In this document: positions 38,961-52,860 of the stretch, piece after piece | Layout: each line of letters begins with the position of its first letter | How positions within the stretch are numbered: the first letter of the stretch is position 1 | Made by a program: the position numbers and the translations under genes | Notes under the pieces: model-generated | Databases searched by the model: none | The model's input: the letters and a program-made list of their open reading frames with translations, nothing else | Told to the model about the DNA's origin: nothing | Source: Fistularia commersonii | Lineage: Eukaryota; Chordata; Actinopteri; Syngnathiformes; Fistulariidae | Assembly: GCA_037954325.1 (NCBI GenBank) | Contig: JBBMNZ010000080.1 | Span: 1 to 64,000, forward strand | Direction of reading: 5' to 3' | Length of the DNA: 64,000 nt

Positions 38961-41951
38961 AAAAGATATAGCCATTCATTCAAAAAGTGCTTGTCTCACC
39001 GAGTTGTAGCGTTTTTGATTTGGAGTGGAAATAACTTTTGAATTTCATCAATGTGGTTTCTGCTTTTGAAATGTGTTGTTTAGGACATGATTCTGCACAA
39101 TATATGTCAAATTCAGTGTTATTCAGCCACAAAATCAAAAGATATAGCCATTTGTTCAAAAAGTGCTTTTCTCACCGAGTTGCAGCGTTTTTGATTTGGA
39201 GTGGAAATAACTAATGAATTTCATCAATCTGGTTTCTGCTGTTGAAATATGTTGTTTAGGACATGATTCTGCACAATATATGTCAAATTCAGTGTAATCC
39301 AGCGATCAGTTCAAACGATATAGCCATTCCTTCAAAACAGCTTATCTCACCGAGTTGAAGCGTTTTTGATTTGGAGTGGAAATAACTTTTGAATTTCATC
39401 AAGCTGGTTTCTGCTGTTGAAATATGTTGTTTAGGACATGATTCTGCACAATATATGTCAAAATTCAGTGTAATCCAGCTACAAGTTCAAAAGATATAGC
39501 CATAAGGTCAAAAAGTGCTTATCTCACCGAGTTGAAGCGTTTTTGATTAGGAGAGGAAATAACGTATGAATTTCATCAAGCGGGTTTTTGCTGTTTAAAT
39601 ATGTTTTTTAGAACATGAATCTGCACAATATGTGTCAAATTCAGTGTAATCCAGCCACAAGTTTAATAGATATAGCCATTCGTTCAAAAAGTGCTTACAT
39701 TACCGGGTTGAAGCGTTTTTGATCAGGAGTGGAAATTACTAATGAATTTCATAAAGCTGGTTTCTGCTGTTGAAATATGTTGTTGAGAACATGATTCTGC
39801 ACAATATGTGTCAAATTTAGTTAAATCCCTTCACATGTTCAAAAGATATAGCCATTTGTTCAAAAAGTGCTTATCTCACCGAGATTAAGCATTTTTGATA
39901 AGGAGTGGAAATAACTAATACATTTCATCAAGCTGGTTTTTGCTGTTGAAATATGTTGTTTAGGACATGATTCTGCACAATATGTGTCAAATTCAGTTTA
40001 ATCCAGCTACAAGTTTAATAGCTATAGCCATTCCGTAAAAAAACTGCTTATCTCACCGAGTTGAAGCGTTTTTGATCAGGAGTGGAAATAACTAATACAT
40101 TTCTTCAAGCTGGTTTCTGCTGTTGAAATATGTTGTTTAGGACATGATGTTGCACAATATATGTCAAATTCAGTGTAATCCAGTTACAAGTTCAAAAAGA
40201 TATAGCCATTCGTTCAAAACAGTTTATCTCACCGAGTTGAAGCGTTTTTTATTTGGAGTGGAAATAACGTTTGAATTTCACCAAGCTGCTTTCTGGTGTT
40301 TAAATATGTTGTTTAGGACATGATTCTGCACAATATATGTCAAATTCAATGTAATCCAGGTACAAGTTCAAAAGATATAGCCTTAAGATCAAAAAATGCT
40401 TAACTCAACGAGTTGAAGCGTTTTTGATTAGAAGTGGAAATAACTTTTGAATTTCATCAAGCTGGTTTCTGCTGTTGAAATATGTTGTTTAGGATAGGAT
40501 TTTGCACACTATATGTCAAATTCACTGTAATCCCCTCACATGTTCAAAAGATATATCCATTCGTTCAATAAGTGCTTATCTCACCGAGTTGAAGCATTTT
40601 TTATTCGGAGTGGAAATAAATAATGAATTTCATCAAGCTGGTTTCTGCTGTTGAAATATATTGTTTAGGACATGATTCTGCACAATATATGTCAAATTCA
40701 GTGTAATCCAGCGAACAGTTCAAAAGATATAGCCATTCCTCCAAAACAGCTTATCTCACCGAGTTGAAGCGTTTTTGATTTGGAGTGGAAATAACTTTTG
40801 AATTTCATCAAGCTGGTTTCTGCTGTTGAAATATGTTGTTTAGGACATGATTCTGCACAATATATGTCAAATTCAGTGTGATCCAGCTACAAGTTCAAAA
40901 GATATAGCCATAAGGTCAAAAAGTGCTTAACTCACCGAGTTGAAGCGTTTTTGATTAGGAGAGGAAATAACTTATGAAATTCATCAAGCTGGTTTTTGCT
41001 GTTGAAATATGTTTTTTAGAACATGATTCTGCACAATATGTGTCAAATTCAGTGTAATCCAGCCTCAAGTTTAATAGATATAGCCATTCGTTCAAAAAGT
41101 GCTTACATTACCGGGTTGAAGCGTTTTTGATCAGGAGTGGAAATAACTAATGAATTTCATCAAGCTGGTTTCTGCTGTTGAAATATGTTGTTTAGGACAT
41201 GATTCTGCACAACATATGTCAAATTCAGTGTAATCCAGCTACAAGTTCAAAAGATATAGCCGGTCCTTCAAAAACTGCTTATCTTACCGAGTTGTAGCGT
41301 TTTTTATTCGGAGTGGAAATAACTAATGAATTTCATCAAGCTGGTTTCTGCTGTTGAAACATGTTTTTTGGGACAAGATTCTGCACAATATATGTCAAAT
41401 TCAGTGTCATTCAGCCACATGTTCAAAGAATATAGACATTCAGTCAAAAAGTGCTTATCTCACCGAGTTGAAGCAATTTTGATTCGGAGTGGAAATAACT
41501 AATAATTTCATCAAGGTGGTTTCTGCTGTTGAAATATGTTGATTAGGACATGATTCTGCACAAGATATGTCAAATTCAGGGTAATCCAGGTACAAGTTCA
41601 AAAGATATAGCCATTTGTTCAAAAAGTGCTTATCTTACATAGTTGAAGTGTTTTTTATTCGGAATGGAAATAACTCAAGAATTTCATCAAGCTGGTTTCT
41701 GCTGTTGAAATATGTTTTTTGGGACATGATTCTGCACAATATATGTAAAATTCAGAGTAATCCCGCTACACGTTAGAAAAAACATAGCCATTTGGTCAAA
41801 AGTGCTTGTCTCACCGAGTTTAAGCGTTTTTGATTCGGAGTGGAAATAACTAATGAATTTCATCAAGCTGGTTTTTGCTGTTGGAATATGTTGAGTAGGA
41901 CATGATTCTGCACAATATATGTATAAATCAGAGCAATCCAGCCACATATTC
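38961..41951. repeat. Full 17-mer HOR unit, copy 2 (s1-s17, 2,991 bp)
   Basis: Same order and exactly the same length as the unit at 29,462, displaced by 9,499 bp. It shares private variants with that copy, for example catttcttcaagc in s7 (40,100 against 30,600) and acaagatatgtc in s15 (41,562 against 32,062). This shows it arose as part of the 9.5 kb segmental duplication and not by independent assembly. Confidence 0.92.
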
Positions 41952-43183
41952 AAAAGATATAGCCATTCATTCAAAAAGTGCTTGTCTCACCGAGTTGTAG
42001 CGTTTTTGATTTGGAGTGGAAATAACTTTTGAATTTCATCAATGTGGTTTCTGCTTTTGAAATGTGTTGTTTAGGACATGATTCTGCACAATATATGTCA
42101 AATTCAGTGTTATTCAGCCACAAAATCAAAAGATATAGCCATTTGTTCAAAAAGTGCTTTTCTCACCGAGTTGCAGCGTTTTTGATTTGGAGTGGAAATA
42201 ACTAATGAATTTCATCAATCTGGTTTCTGCTGTTGAAATATGTTGTTTAGGACATGATTCTGCACAATATATGTCAAATTCAGTGTAATCAAGCTACAAG
42301 TTCAAAAGATATAGCCATAAGGTCAAAAAGTGCTTATCTCACCGAGTTGAAGCGTTTTTGATTAGGAGAGGAAATAACGTATGAATTTCATCAAGCGGGT
42401 TTTTGCTGTTTAAATATGTTTTTTAGAACATGAATCTGCACAATATGTGTCAAATTCAGTGTAATCCAGCCACAAGTTTAATAGATATAGCCATTCGTTC
42501 AAAAAGTGCTTACATTACCGGGTTGAAGCGTTTTTGATCAGGAGTGGAAATTACTAATGAATTTCATAAAGCTGGTTTCTGCTGTTGAAATATGTTGTTG
42601 AGAACATGATTCTGCACAATATGTGTCAAATTTAGTTAAATCCCTTCACATGTTCAAAAGATATAGCCATTTGTTCAAAAAGTGCTTATCTCACCGAGAT
42701 TAAGCATTTTTGATAAGGAGTGGAAATAACTAATACATTTCATCAAGCTGGTTTTTGCCGTTGGAATATGTTGAGTAGGACATGATTCTGCACAATATAT
42801 GTCAAATTCAGGGTAATCCAGGTACAAGTTCAAAAGATATAGCCATTTGTTCAAAAAGTGCTTATCTTACATAGTTTAAGTGTTTTTTATTCGGAATGGA
42901 AATAACTCAAGAATTTCATCAAGCTGGTTTCTGCTGTTGAAATATGTTTTTTGGGACATGATTCATCACAATATATGTAAAATTCAGAGTAATCCCGCTA
43001 CACGTTAGAAAAAACATAGCCATTTGGTCAAAAGTGCTTATCTCACCGAGTTTAAGCGTTTTTGATTCGGAGTGGAAATAACTAATGAATTTCATCAAGC
43101 TGGTTTTTGCTGTTGGAATATGTTGAGAAGGACATGATGTTGCACAATATATGTATAAATCAGAGCAATCCAGCCACATATTC
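41952..43183. repeat. 7-mer HOR, s2/s3 fusion (1,232 bp)
   Basis: The counterpart of the 8-mer at 32,453, one monomer shorter. The second monomer begins as s2 and ends like s3 (gtgtaatcaagctacaag near 42,283), so one 176 bp unit was removed in register. Then follow s4, s5, the s6/s17/s15 chimera (gccgttgg at about 42,758), s16 and s17. The s16 copy is also mutated, reading gattcatcaca near 42,960 instead of gattctgcaca. Confidence 0.87.
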
Positions 43184-45645
43184 AAAGGATATAGCCATTC
43201 ATTCAAAAAGTGCTTGTCTCACCGAGTTGTAGCGTTTTTGATTTGGAGTGGAAATAACTTTTGAATTTCATCAATGTGGTTTCTGCTTTTGAAATGTGTT
43301 GTTTAGGACATGATTCTGCACAATATATGTCAAATTCAGTGTTATTCAGCCACAAAATCAAAAGATATAGCCATTTGTTCAAAAAGTGCTTTTCTCACCG
43401 AGTTGCAGCGTTTTTGATTTGGAGTGGAAATAACTAATGAATTTCATCAATCTGGTTTCTGCTGTTGAAATATGTTGTTCAGGACATGATTCTGCACAAT
43501 ATATGTCAAATTCAGTGTAATCAAGCGATCAGTTCAAACGATATAGCCATTCCTTCAAAACAGCTTATCTCACCGAGTTGAAGCGTTTTTGATTTGGAGT
43601 GGAAATAACTTTTGAATTTCATCAAGCTGGTTTCTGCTGTTGAAATATGTTGTTTAGGACATGATTCTGCACAATATATGTCAAAATTCAGTGTAATCCA
43701 GCTACAAGTTCAAAAGATATAGCCATAAGGTCAAAAAGTGCTTATCTCACCGAGTTGAAGCGTTTTTGATTAGGAGAGGAAATAACGTATGAATTTCATC
43801 AAGCGAGTTTTTGCTGTTTAAATATGTTTTTTAGAACATGAATCTGCACAATATGTGTCAAATTCAGTGTAATCCAGCCACAAGTTTAATAGATATAGCC
43901 ATTCGTTCAAAAAGTGCTTACATTACCGGGTTGAAGCGTTTTTGATCAGGAGTGGAAATTACTAATGAATTTCATAAAGCTGGTTTCTGCTGTTGAAATA
44001 TGTTGTTGAGAGCATGATTCTGCACAATATGTGTCAAATTTAGTTAAATCCCTTCACATGTTCAAAAGATATAGCCATTTGTTCAAAAAGTGCTTATCTC
44101 ACCGAGATTAAGCATTTTTGATAAGGAGTGGAAATAACTAATACATTTCATCAAGCTGGTTTTTGCTGTTGAAATATGTTGTTTAGGACATGATTCTGCA
44201 CAATATGTGTCAAATTCAGTTTAATCCAGCTACAAGTTTAATAGCTATAGCCATTCCGTAAAAAAATGCTTAACTCAACGAGTTGAAGCGTTTTTGATTA
44301 GGAGTGGAAATAACTTTTGAATTTCATCAAGCTGGTTTCTGCTGTTGAAATATGTTGTTTAGGATAGGATTTTGCACACTATATGTCAAATTCACTGTAA
44401 TCCCCTCACATGTTCAAAAGATATATCCATTCGTTCAATAAGTGCTTATCTCACTGAGTTGAAGCATTTTTTATTCGGAGTGGAAATAACTAATGAATTT
44501 CATCAAGCTGGTTTCTGCTGTTGAAATATATTGTTTAGGACATGATTCTGCACAATATATGTCAAATTCAGTGTAATCCAGCGAACAGTTCAAAAGATAT
44601 AGCCATTCCTCCAAAACAGCTTATCTCACCGAGTTGAAGCGTTTTTGATTTGGAGTGGAAATAACTTTTGAATTTCATCAAGCTGGTTTCTGCTGTTGAA
44701 ATATGTTGTTTAGGACATGATTCTGCACAATATATGTCAAATTCAGTGTGATCCAGCTACAAGTTTAATAGATATAGCCATTCGTTCAAAAAGTGCTTAC
44801 ATTACCGGGTTGAAGCGTTTTTGATCAGGAGTGGAAATAACTAATGAATTTCATCAAGCTGGTTTCTGCTGTTGAAATATGTTGTTTAGGACATGATTCT
44901 GCACAACATATGTCAAATTCAGTGTAATCCAGCTACAAGTTCAAAAGATATAGCCGGTCCTTCAAAAACTGCTTATCTTACCGAGTTGTAGCGTTTTTTA
45001 TTCGGAGTGGAAATAACTAATGGATTTCATCAAGCTGGTTTCTGCTGTTGAAACATGTTTTTTGGGACAAGATTCTGCACAATATATGTCAAATTCAGTG
45101 TCATTCAGCCACATGTTCAAAGAATATAGACATTCAGTCAAAAAGTGCTTATCTCACCGAGTTGAAGCAATTTTGATTCGGAGTGATAATAACTAATAAT
45201 TTCATCAAGGTGGTTTCTGCTGTTGAAATATGTTGAGTAGGACATGATTCTGCACAAGATATGTCAAATTCAGGGTAATCCAGGTACAAGTTCAAAAGAT
45301 ATAGCCATTTGTTCAAAAAGTGCTTATCTTACATAGTTGAAGTGTTTTTTATTCGGAATGGAAATAACTCAAGAATTTCATCAAGCTGGTTTCTGCTGTT
45401 GAAATATGTTTTTTGGGACATGATTCTGCACAATATATGTAAAATTCAGAGTAATCCCGCTACACGTTAGAAAAAACATAGCCATTTGGTCAAAAGTGCT
45501 TATCTCACCGAGTTGAAGCGTTTTTGATTCGGAGTGGAAATAACTAATGAATTTCATCAAGCTGGTTTTTACTGTTGGAATATGTTGAGTAGGACATGAT
45601 GTTGCACAATATATGTATAAATCAGAGCAATCCAGCCACATATTC
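43184..45645. repeat. 14-mer HOR, second copy (2,462 bp)
   Basis: Same composition and length as the unit at 33,861, displaced 9,323 bp. It shares gttgagagcatg (about 44,005) and gagtgataataac (about 45,181). One visible private change is taatggatttcatc near 45,020. Confidence 0.88.
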
Positions 45646-47405
45646 AAAAGATATAGCCATTCATTCAAAAAGTGCTTGTCTCACCGAGTTGTAGCGTTTT
45701 TGATTTGGAGTGGAAATAACTTTTGAATTTCATCAATGTGGTTTCTGCTTTTGAAATGTGTTGTTTAGGACATGATTCTGCACAATATATGTCAAATTCA
45801 GTGTTATTCAGCCACAAAATCAAAAGATATAGCCATTTGTTCAAAAAGTGCTTTTCTCACCGAGTTGCAGCGTTTTTGATTTGGAGTGGAAATAACTAAT
45901 GAATTTCATCAATCTGGTTTCTGCTGTTGAAATATGTTGTTTAGGACATGATTCTGCACAATATATGTCAAATTCAGTGTAATCCAGCGATCAGTTCAAA
46001 CGATATAGCCATTCCTTCAAAACAGCTTAACTCACCGAGTTGAAGCGTTTTTGATTTGGAGCGGAAATAACTTTTGAATTTCATCAAGCTGGTTTCTGCT
46101 GTTGAAATATGTTGTTGAGGACATGATTCTGCACAATATATGTCAAAATTTAGTGTAATCCAGCTACAAGTTCAAAAGATATAGCCATTAGGTCAAAAAG
46201 TGCTTATCTCACCGAGTTGAAGCGTTTTTGATTAGGAGAGGAAATAACGTATGAATTTCATCAAGCGGGTTTTTGCTGTTTAAATATGTTTTTTAGAACA
46301 TGAATCTGCACAATATGTGTCAAATTCAGTGTAATCCAGCCACAAGTTTAATAGATATAGCCATTCGTTCAAAAAGTGCTTACATTCCCGGGTTGAAGCG
46401 TTTTTGATCAGGAGTGGAAATTACTAATGAATTTCATAAAGCTGGTTTCTGCTGTTGAAATATGTTGTTGAGAACATGATTCTGCACAATATGTGTCAAA
46501 TTTAGTTAAATCCCTTCACATGTTCAAAAGATATAGCAATTTGTTCAAAAAGTGCTTATCTCACCGAGATTAAGCATTTTTGATAAGGAGTGGAAATAAC
46601 TAATACATTTCATCAAGCTGGTTTTTGCTGTTGAAATATGTTGTTTAGGACATGATTCTGCACAATATGTGTCAAATTCAGTTTAATCCAGCTACAAGTT
46701 TAATAGCTATAGCCATTCCGTAAAAAAATGCTTAACTCAACGAGTTGAAGCGTTTTTGATTAGGAGTGGAAATAACTTTTGAATTTCATCAAGCTGGTTT
46801 CTGCTGTTGAAATATGTTGTTTAGGATAGGATTTTGCACACTATATGTCAAATTCACTGTAATCCCCTCACATGTTCAAAAGATATATCCATTCGTTCAA
46901 TAAGTGCTTATCTCACTGAGTTGAAGCATTTTTTATTCGGAGTGGAAATAACTAATGAATTTCATCAAGCTGGTTTCTGCTGTTGAAATATATTGTTTAG
47001 GACATGATTCTGCACAATATATGTCAAATTCAGTGTAATCCCGCTACACGTTAGAAAAAACATAGCCATTTGGTCAAAAGTGCTTATCTCACCGAGTTGA
47101 AGCGTTTTTGATTCGGAGTGGAAATAACTAATGAATTTCATCAAGCTGGTTTCTGCTGTTGAAATATGTTTTTTGGGACATGATTCTGCACAATATATGT
47201 AAAATTCAGAGTAATCCCGCTACACGTTAGAAAAAACATAGCCATTTGGTCAAAAGTGCTTATCTCACCGAGTTGAAGCGTTTTTGATTCGGAGTGGAAA
47301 TAACTAATGAATTTCATCAAGCTGGTTTTTACTGTTGGAATATGTTGAGTAGGACATGATTCTGCACAATATATGTATAAATCAGAGCAATCCAGCCACA
47401 TATTC
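45646..47405. repeat. 10-mer HOR ending in a duplicated s17/s16 block (1,760 bp)
   Basis: Order: s1-s6, s7/s9 fusion, s10 whose tail switches to the s16 tail (gtaatcccgctacacg at about 47,034), then an s17/s16 fusion, then s17. In effect s17-like monomers occur twice within about 350 bp (starts near 47,052 and 47,228). Types s11-s15 are missing. Confidence 0.86.
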
Positions 47406-50220
47406 AAAAGATATAGCCATTCATTCAAAAAGTGCTTGTCTCACCGAGTTGTAGCGTTTTTGATTTGGAGTGGAAATAACTTTTGAATTTCATCAATGTG
47501 GTTTCTGCTTTTGAAATGTGTTGTTTAGGACATGATTCTGCACAATATATGTCAAATTCAGTGTTATTCAGCCACAAAATCAAAAGATATAGCCATTTGT
47601 TCAAAAAGTGCTTTTCTCACCGAGTTGCAGCGTTTTTGATTTGGAGTGGAAATAACTAATGAATTTCATCAATCTGGTTTCTGCTGTTGAAATATGTTGT
47701 TTAGGACATGATTCTGCACAATATATGTCAAATTCAGTGTAATCCAGCGATCAGTTCAAACGATATAGCCATTCCTTCAAAACAGCTTAACTCACCGAGT
47801 TGAAGCGTTTTTGATTTGGAGTGGAAATAACTTTTGAATTTCATCAAGCTGGTTTCTGCTGTTGAAATATGTTGTTGAGGACATGATTCTGCACAATATA
47901 TGTCAAAATTTAGTGTAATCCAGCTACAAGTTCAAAAGATATAGCCATTAGGTCAAAAAGTGCTTAACTCACCGAGTTGAAGCGTTTTTGATTAGGAGAG
48001 GAAATAACGTATGAATTTCATCAAGCGGGTTTTTGCTGTTTAAATATGTTTTTTAGAACATGAATCTGCACAATATGTGTCAAATTCAGTGTAATCCAGC
48101 CACAAGTTTAATAGATATAGCCATTCGTTCAAAAAGTGCTTACATTCCCGGGTTGAAGCGTTTTTGATCAGGAGTGGAAATTACTAATGAATTTCATAAA
48201 GCTGGTTTCTGCTGTTGAAATATGTTGTTGAGAACATGATTCTGCACAATATGTGTCAAATTTAGTTAAATCCCTTCACATGTTCAAAAGATATAGCAAT
48301 TTGTTCAAAAAGTGCTTATCTCACCGAGATTAAGCATTTTTGATAAGGAGTGGAAATAACTAATACATTTCATCAAGCTGGTTTTTGCTGTTGAAATATG
48401 TTGTTTAGGACATGATTCTGCACAATATGTGTCAAATTCAGTTTAATCCAGCTACAAGTTTAATAGCTATAGCCATTCCGTAAAAAAACTGCTTATCTCA
48501 CCGAGTTGAAGCGTTTTTGATCAGGAGTGGAAATAACTAATACATTTCATCAAGCTGGTTTCTGCTGTTGAAATATGTTGTTTAGGACATGATGTTGCAC
48601 AATATATGTCAAATTCAGTGTAATCCAGTTACAAGTTCAAAAAGATATAGCCATTCGTTCAAAACAGTTTATCTCACCGAGTTGAAGCGTTTTTGATTTG
48701 GAGTGGAAATAACGTTTGAATTTCACCAAGCTGGTTTCGTGTGTTTAAATATGTTGTTTAGGACATGATTCTGCACAATATATGTCAAATTCAATGTAAT
48801 CCAGGTACAAGTTCAAAAGATATAGCCTTAAGATCAAAAAATGCTTAACTCACCGAGTTGAAGCGTTTTTGATTAGGAGTGGAAATAACTTTTGAATTTC
48901 ATCAAGCTGGTTTCTGCTGTTGAAATATATTGTTTAGGACATGATTCTGCACAATATATGTCAAATTCAGTGTAATCCAGCGAACAGTTCAAAAGATATA
49001 GCCATTCCTCCAAAACAGCTTATCTCACCGAGTTGAAGCGTTTTTGATTTGGAGTGGAAATAACTTCTGAATTTCATCAAGCTGGTTTCTGCTGTTGAAA
49101 TATGTTGTTTAGGACATGATTCTGCACAATATATGTCAAATTCAGTGTGATCCAGCTACAAGTTCAAAAGATATAGCCATAAGGTCAAAAAGTGCTTAAC
49201 TCACCGAGTTGAAGCGTTTTTGATTAGGAGAGGAAATAACTTATGAAATTCATCAAGCGGGTTTTTGCTGTTGAAATATGTTTTTTAGAACATGATTCTG
49301 CATAATATGTGTCAAATTCAGTGTAATCCAGCCTCAAGTTTAATAGATATAGCCATTCGTTCAAAAAGTGCTTACATTACCGGGTTGAAGCGTTTTTGAT
49401 CAGGAGTGGAAATAACTAATGAATTTCATCAAGCTGGTTTCTGCTGTTGAAATATGTTGTTTAGGACATGATTCTGCACAACATATGTCAAATTCAGTGT
49501 AATCCAGCTACAAGTTCAAAAGATATAGCCGGTCCTTCAAAAACTGCTTATCTTACCGAGTTGTAGCATTTTTTATTCGGAGTGGAAACAACTAATGAAT
49601 TTCATCAAGCTGGTTTCTGCTGTTGAAACATGTTTTTTGGGACAAGATTCTGCACAATATATGTCAAATTCAGTGTCATTCAGCCACATGTTCAAAGAAT
49701 ATAGACATTCAGTCAAAAAGTGCTTATCTCACCGAGTTGAAGCAATTTTGATTCGGAGTGGAAATAACTAATAATTTCATCAAGGTGGTTTCTGCTGTTG
49801 AAATATGTTGATTAGGACCTGATTCTGCACAATATATGTCAAATTCAGGGTAATCCAGGTACAAGTTCAAAAGATATAGCCATTTGTTCAAAAAGTGCTT
49901 ATCTTACATAGTTGAAGTGTTTTTTATTCGGAATGGAAATAACTCAAGAATTTCATCAAGCTGGTTTCTGCTGTTGAAATATGTTTTTTGGGACATGATT
50001 CTGCACAATATATGTAAAATTCAGAGTAATCCCGCTACACGTTAGAAAAAACATAGCCATTTGGTCAAAAGTGCTTATCTCACCGAGTTGAAGCGTTTTT
50101 GATTCGGAGTGGAAATAACTAATGAATTTCATCAAGCTGGTTTTTGCTGTTGGAATATGTTGAGTAGGACATGATTCTGCAAAATATATGTATAAATCAG
50201 AGCAATCCAGCCACATATTC
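47406..50220. repeat. 16-mer HOR with s9/s10 fusion (2,815 bp)
   Basis: Types s1-s8, a fused s9/s10 (s9 start gccttaagatc, s10 end gaaatatattg near 48,923), then s11-s17. It lacks only one monomer relative to the full unit. The s8 copy is altered at ggtttcgtgtgtttaaat (about 48,732), where the other units read ctttctggtg. Its first third shares gccattagg, cattcccggg and tagcaatttg with the units at 36,323 and 45,646. Confidence 0.87.
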
Positions 50221-52860
50221 AAAAGATATAGCCATTCATTCAAAAAGTGCTTGTCTCACCGAGTTGTAGCGTTTTTGATTTGGAGTGGAAATAACTTTTG
50301 AATTTCATCAATGTGGTTTCTGCTTTTGAAATGTGTTGTTTAGGACATGATTCTGCACAATATATGTCAAATTCAGTGTTATTCAGCCACAAAATCAAAA
50401 GATATAGCCATTTGTTCAAAAAGTGCTTTTCTCACCGAGTTGCAGCGTTTTTGATTTGGAGTGGAAATAACTTATGAATTTCATCAATCTGGTTTCTGCT
50501 GTTGAAATATGTTGTTTAGGACATGATTCTGCACAATATATGTCAAATTCAGTGTAATCCAGCGATCAGTTCAAACGATATAGCCATTCCTTCAAAACAG
50601 CTTATCTCACCGAGTTGAAGCGTTTTTGATTTGGAGTGGAAATAACTTTTGAATTTCATCAAGCTGGTTTCTGCTGTTGAAATATGTTGTTTAGGACATG
50701 ATTCTGCACAATATATGTCAAAATTCAGTGTAATCCAGCTACAAGTTCAAAAGATATAGCCATAAGGTCAAAAAGTGCTTATCTCACCGAGTTGAAGCGT
50801 TTTTGATTAGGAGAGGAAATAACGTATGAATTTCATCAAGCGGGTTTTTGCTATTTAAATATGTTTTTTAGAACATGAATCTGCACAATATGTGTCAAAT
50901 TCAGTGTAATCCAGCCACAAGTTTAATAGATATAGCCATTCGTTCAAAAAGTGCTTACATTTCCTGGTTGAAGCGTTTTTGATCAGGAGTGGAAATTACT
51001 AATGAATTTCATAAAGCTGGTTTCTGCTGTTGAAATATGTTGTTGAGAACATGATTCTGCACAATATGTGTCAAATTTAGTTATATCCCTTCACATGTTC
51101 AAAAGATATAGCCATTTGTTCAAAAAGTGCTTATCTCACCGAGATTAAGCATTTTTGATAAGGAGTGGAAATAACTAATACATTTCATCAAGCTGGTTTT
51201 TGCTGTTGAAATATGTTGTTTAGGACATGATTCTGCACAATATGTGTCAAATTCAGTTTAATCCAGCTACAAGTTTAATAGCTATAGCCATTCCGTAAAA
51301 AAACTGCTTATCTCACCGAGTTGAAGCGTTTTTGATCAGGAGTGGAAATAACTAATACATTTCATCAAGCTGGTTTCTGCTGTTGAAATATGTTGTTTAG
51401 GACATGATTCTGCACAATATATGTCAAATTCAATGTAATCCAGGTACAAGTTCAAAAGATATAGCCTTAAGATCAAAAAATGCTTAACTCAACGAGTTGA
51501 AGCGTTTTTGATTAGAAGTGGAAATAACTTTTGAATTTCATCAAGCTGGTTTCTGCTGTTGAAATATGTTGTTTAGGATAGGATTTTGCACACTATATGT
51601 CAAATTCACTGTAATCCCCTCACATGTTCAAAAGATATATCCATTCGTTCAATAAGTGCTTATCTCACCGAGTTGAAGCATTTTTTATTCGGAGTGGAAA
51701 TAAATAATGAATTTCATCAAGCTGGTTTCTGCTGTTGAAATATATTGTTTAGGACATGATTCTGCACAATATATGTCAAATTCAGTGTAATCCAGCGAAC
51801 AGTTCAAAAGATATAGCCATTCCTCCAAAACAGCTTATCTCACCGAGTTGAAGCGTTTTTGATTTGGAGTGGAAATAACTTTTGAATTTCATCAAGCTGG
51901 TTTCTGCTGTTGAAATATGTCGTTTAGGACATGATTCTGCACAATATATGTCAAATTCAGTGTGATCCAGCTACAAGTTCAAAAGATATAGCCATAAGGT
52001 CAAAAAGAGCTTAACTCACCGAGTTGAAGCGTTTTTGATTAGGAGAGGAAATAACTTATGAAATTCATCAAGCGGGTTTTTGCTTTTGAAATATGTTTTT
52101 TAGAACATGATTCTGCACAATATGTGTCAAATTTAGTGTAATCCAGCCTCAAGTTTAATAGATATAGCCATTCGTTCAAAAAGTGCTTACATTACCGGGT
52201 TGAAGCGTTTTTGATCAGGAGTGGAAATTACTAATGAATTTCATAAAGCTGGTTTCTGCTGTTGAAATATGTTGTTGAGAACATGATTCTGCACAATATG
52301 TGTCAAATTTAGTTAAATCCCTTCACATGTTCAAAAGATATAGCCATTTGTTCAAAAAGTGCTTATCTCACCGAGATTAAGTATTTTTGATAAGGAGTGG
52401 AAATAACTAATACATTTCATCAAGCTGGTTTTTGCCGTTGGAATATGTTGAGTAGGACATGATTCTGCACAATATATGTCAAATTCAGGGTAATCCAGGT
52501 ACAAGTTCAAAAGATATAGCCATTTGTTCAAAAAGTGCTTATCTTACATAGTTGAAGTGTTTTTTATTCGGAATGGAAATAACTCAAGAATTTCATCAAG
52601 CTGGTTTCTGCTGTTGAAATATGTTTTTTGGGACATGATTCTGCACAATATATGTAAAATTCAGAGTAATCCCGCTACACGTTAGAAAAAACATAGCCAT
52701 TTGGTCAAAAGTGCTTATCTCACCGAGTTTAAGCGTTTTTGATTCGGAGTGGAAATAACTAATGAATTTCATCAAGCTGGTTTTTGCTGTTGGAATATGT
52801 TGAGTAGGACATGATGTTGCACAATATATGTATAAATCAGAGCAATCCAGCCACATATTC
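50221..52860. repeat. 15-mer HOR, first of a near-identical pair (2,640 bp)
   Basis: Monomer starts: 50,221; 50,397; 50,573; 50,749; 50,925; 51,101; 51,277; 51,454; 51,630; 51,806; 51,981; 52,157; 52,333; 52,509; 52,684. Types: s1-s6, s7/s8 fusion, s9-s12, a second s5-like monomer, the s6/s17/s15 chimera (gccgttgg at about 52,433), s16, s17. Private marks shared only with the next unit are catttcctgg, gttatatccc, gctatttaaat and atgtcgtttagg. Confidence 0.92.

Larger units (their letters stand above)
36323..45645. repeat. Supra-HOR segment B (15+17+7+14 monomers, 9,323 bp)
   Basis: Tandem counterpart of the preceding segment. It is shorter by exactly 176 bp, explained by the s2/s3 fusion near 42.29 kb. 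The offset between matching bases is 9,499 up to that point and 9,323 after it. Similarity continues past the segment end to about 46.71 kb, where copy B goes into the s7/s9 fusion while copy A keeps a normal s7. Confidence 0.87.

Noticed and set aside
49956..50243. 95-residue minus-strand open frames repeated through the array, and the other 60-99 residue frames on both strands
   Set aside because: They arise inside satellite monomers, shift frame every 176 bp, have no recognisable domain, and their presence tracks monomer order and not protein conservation.
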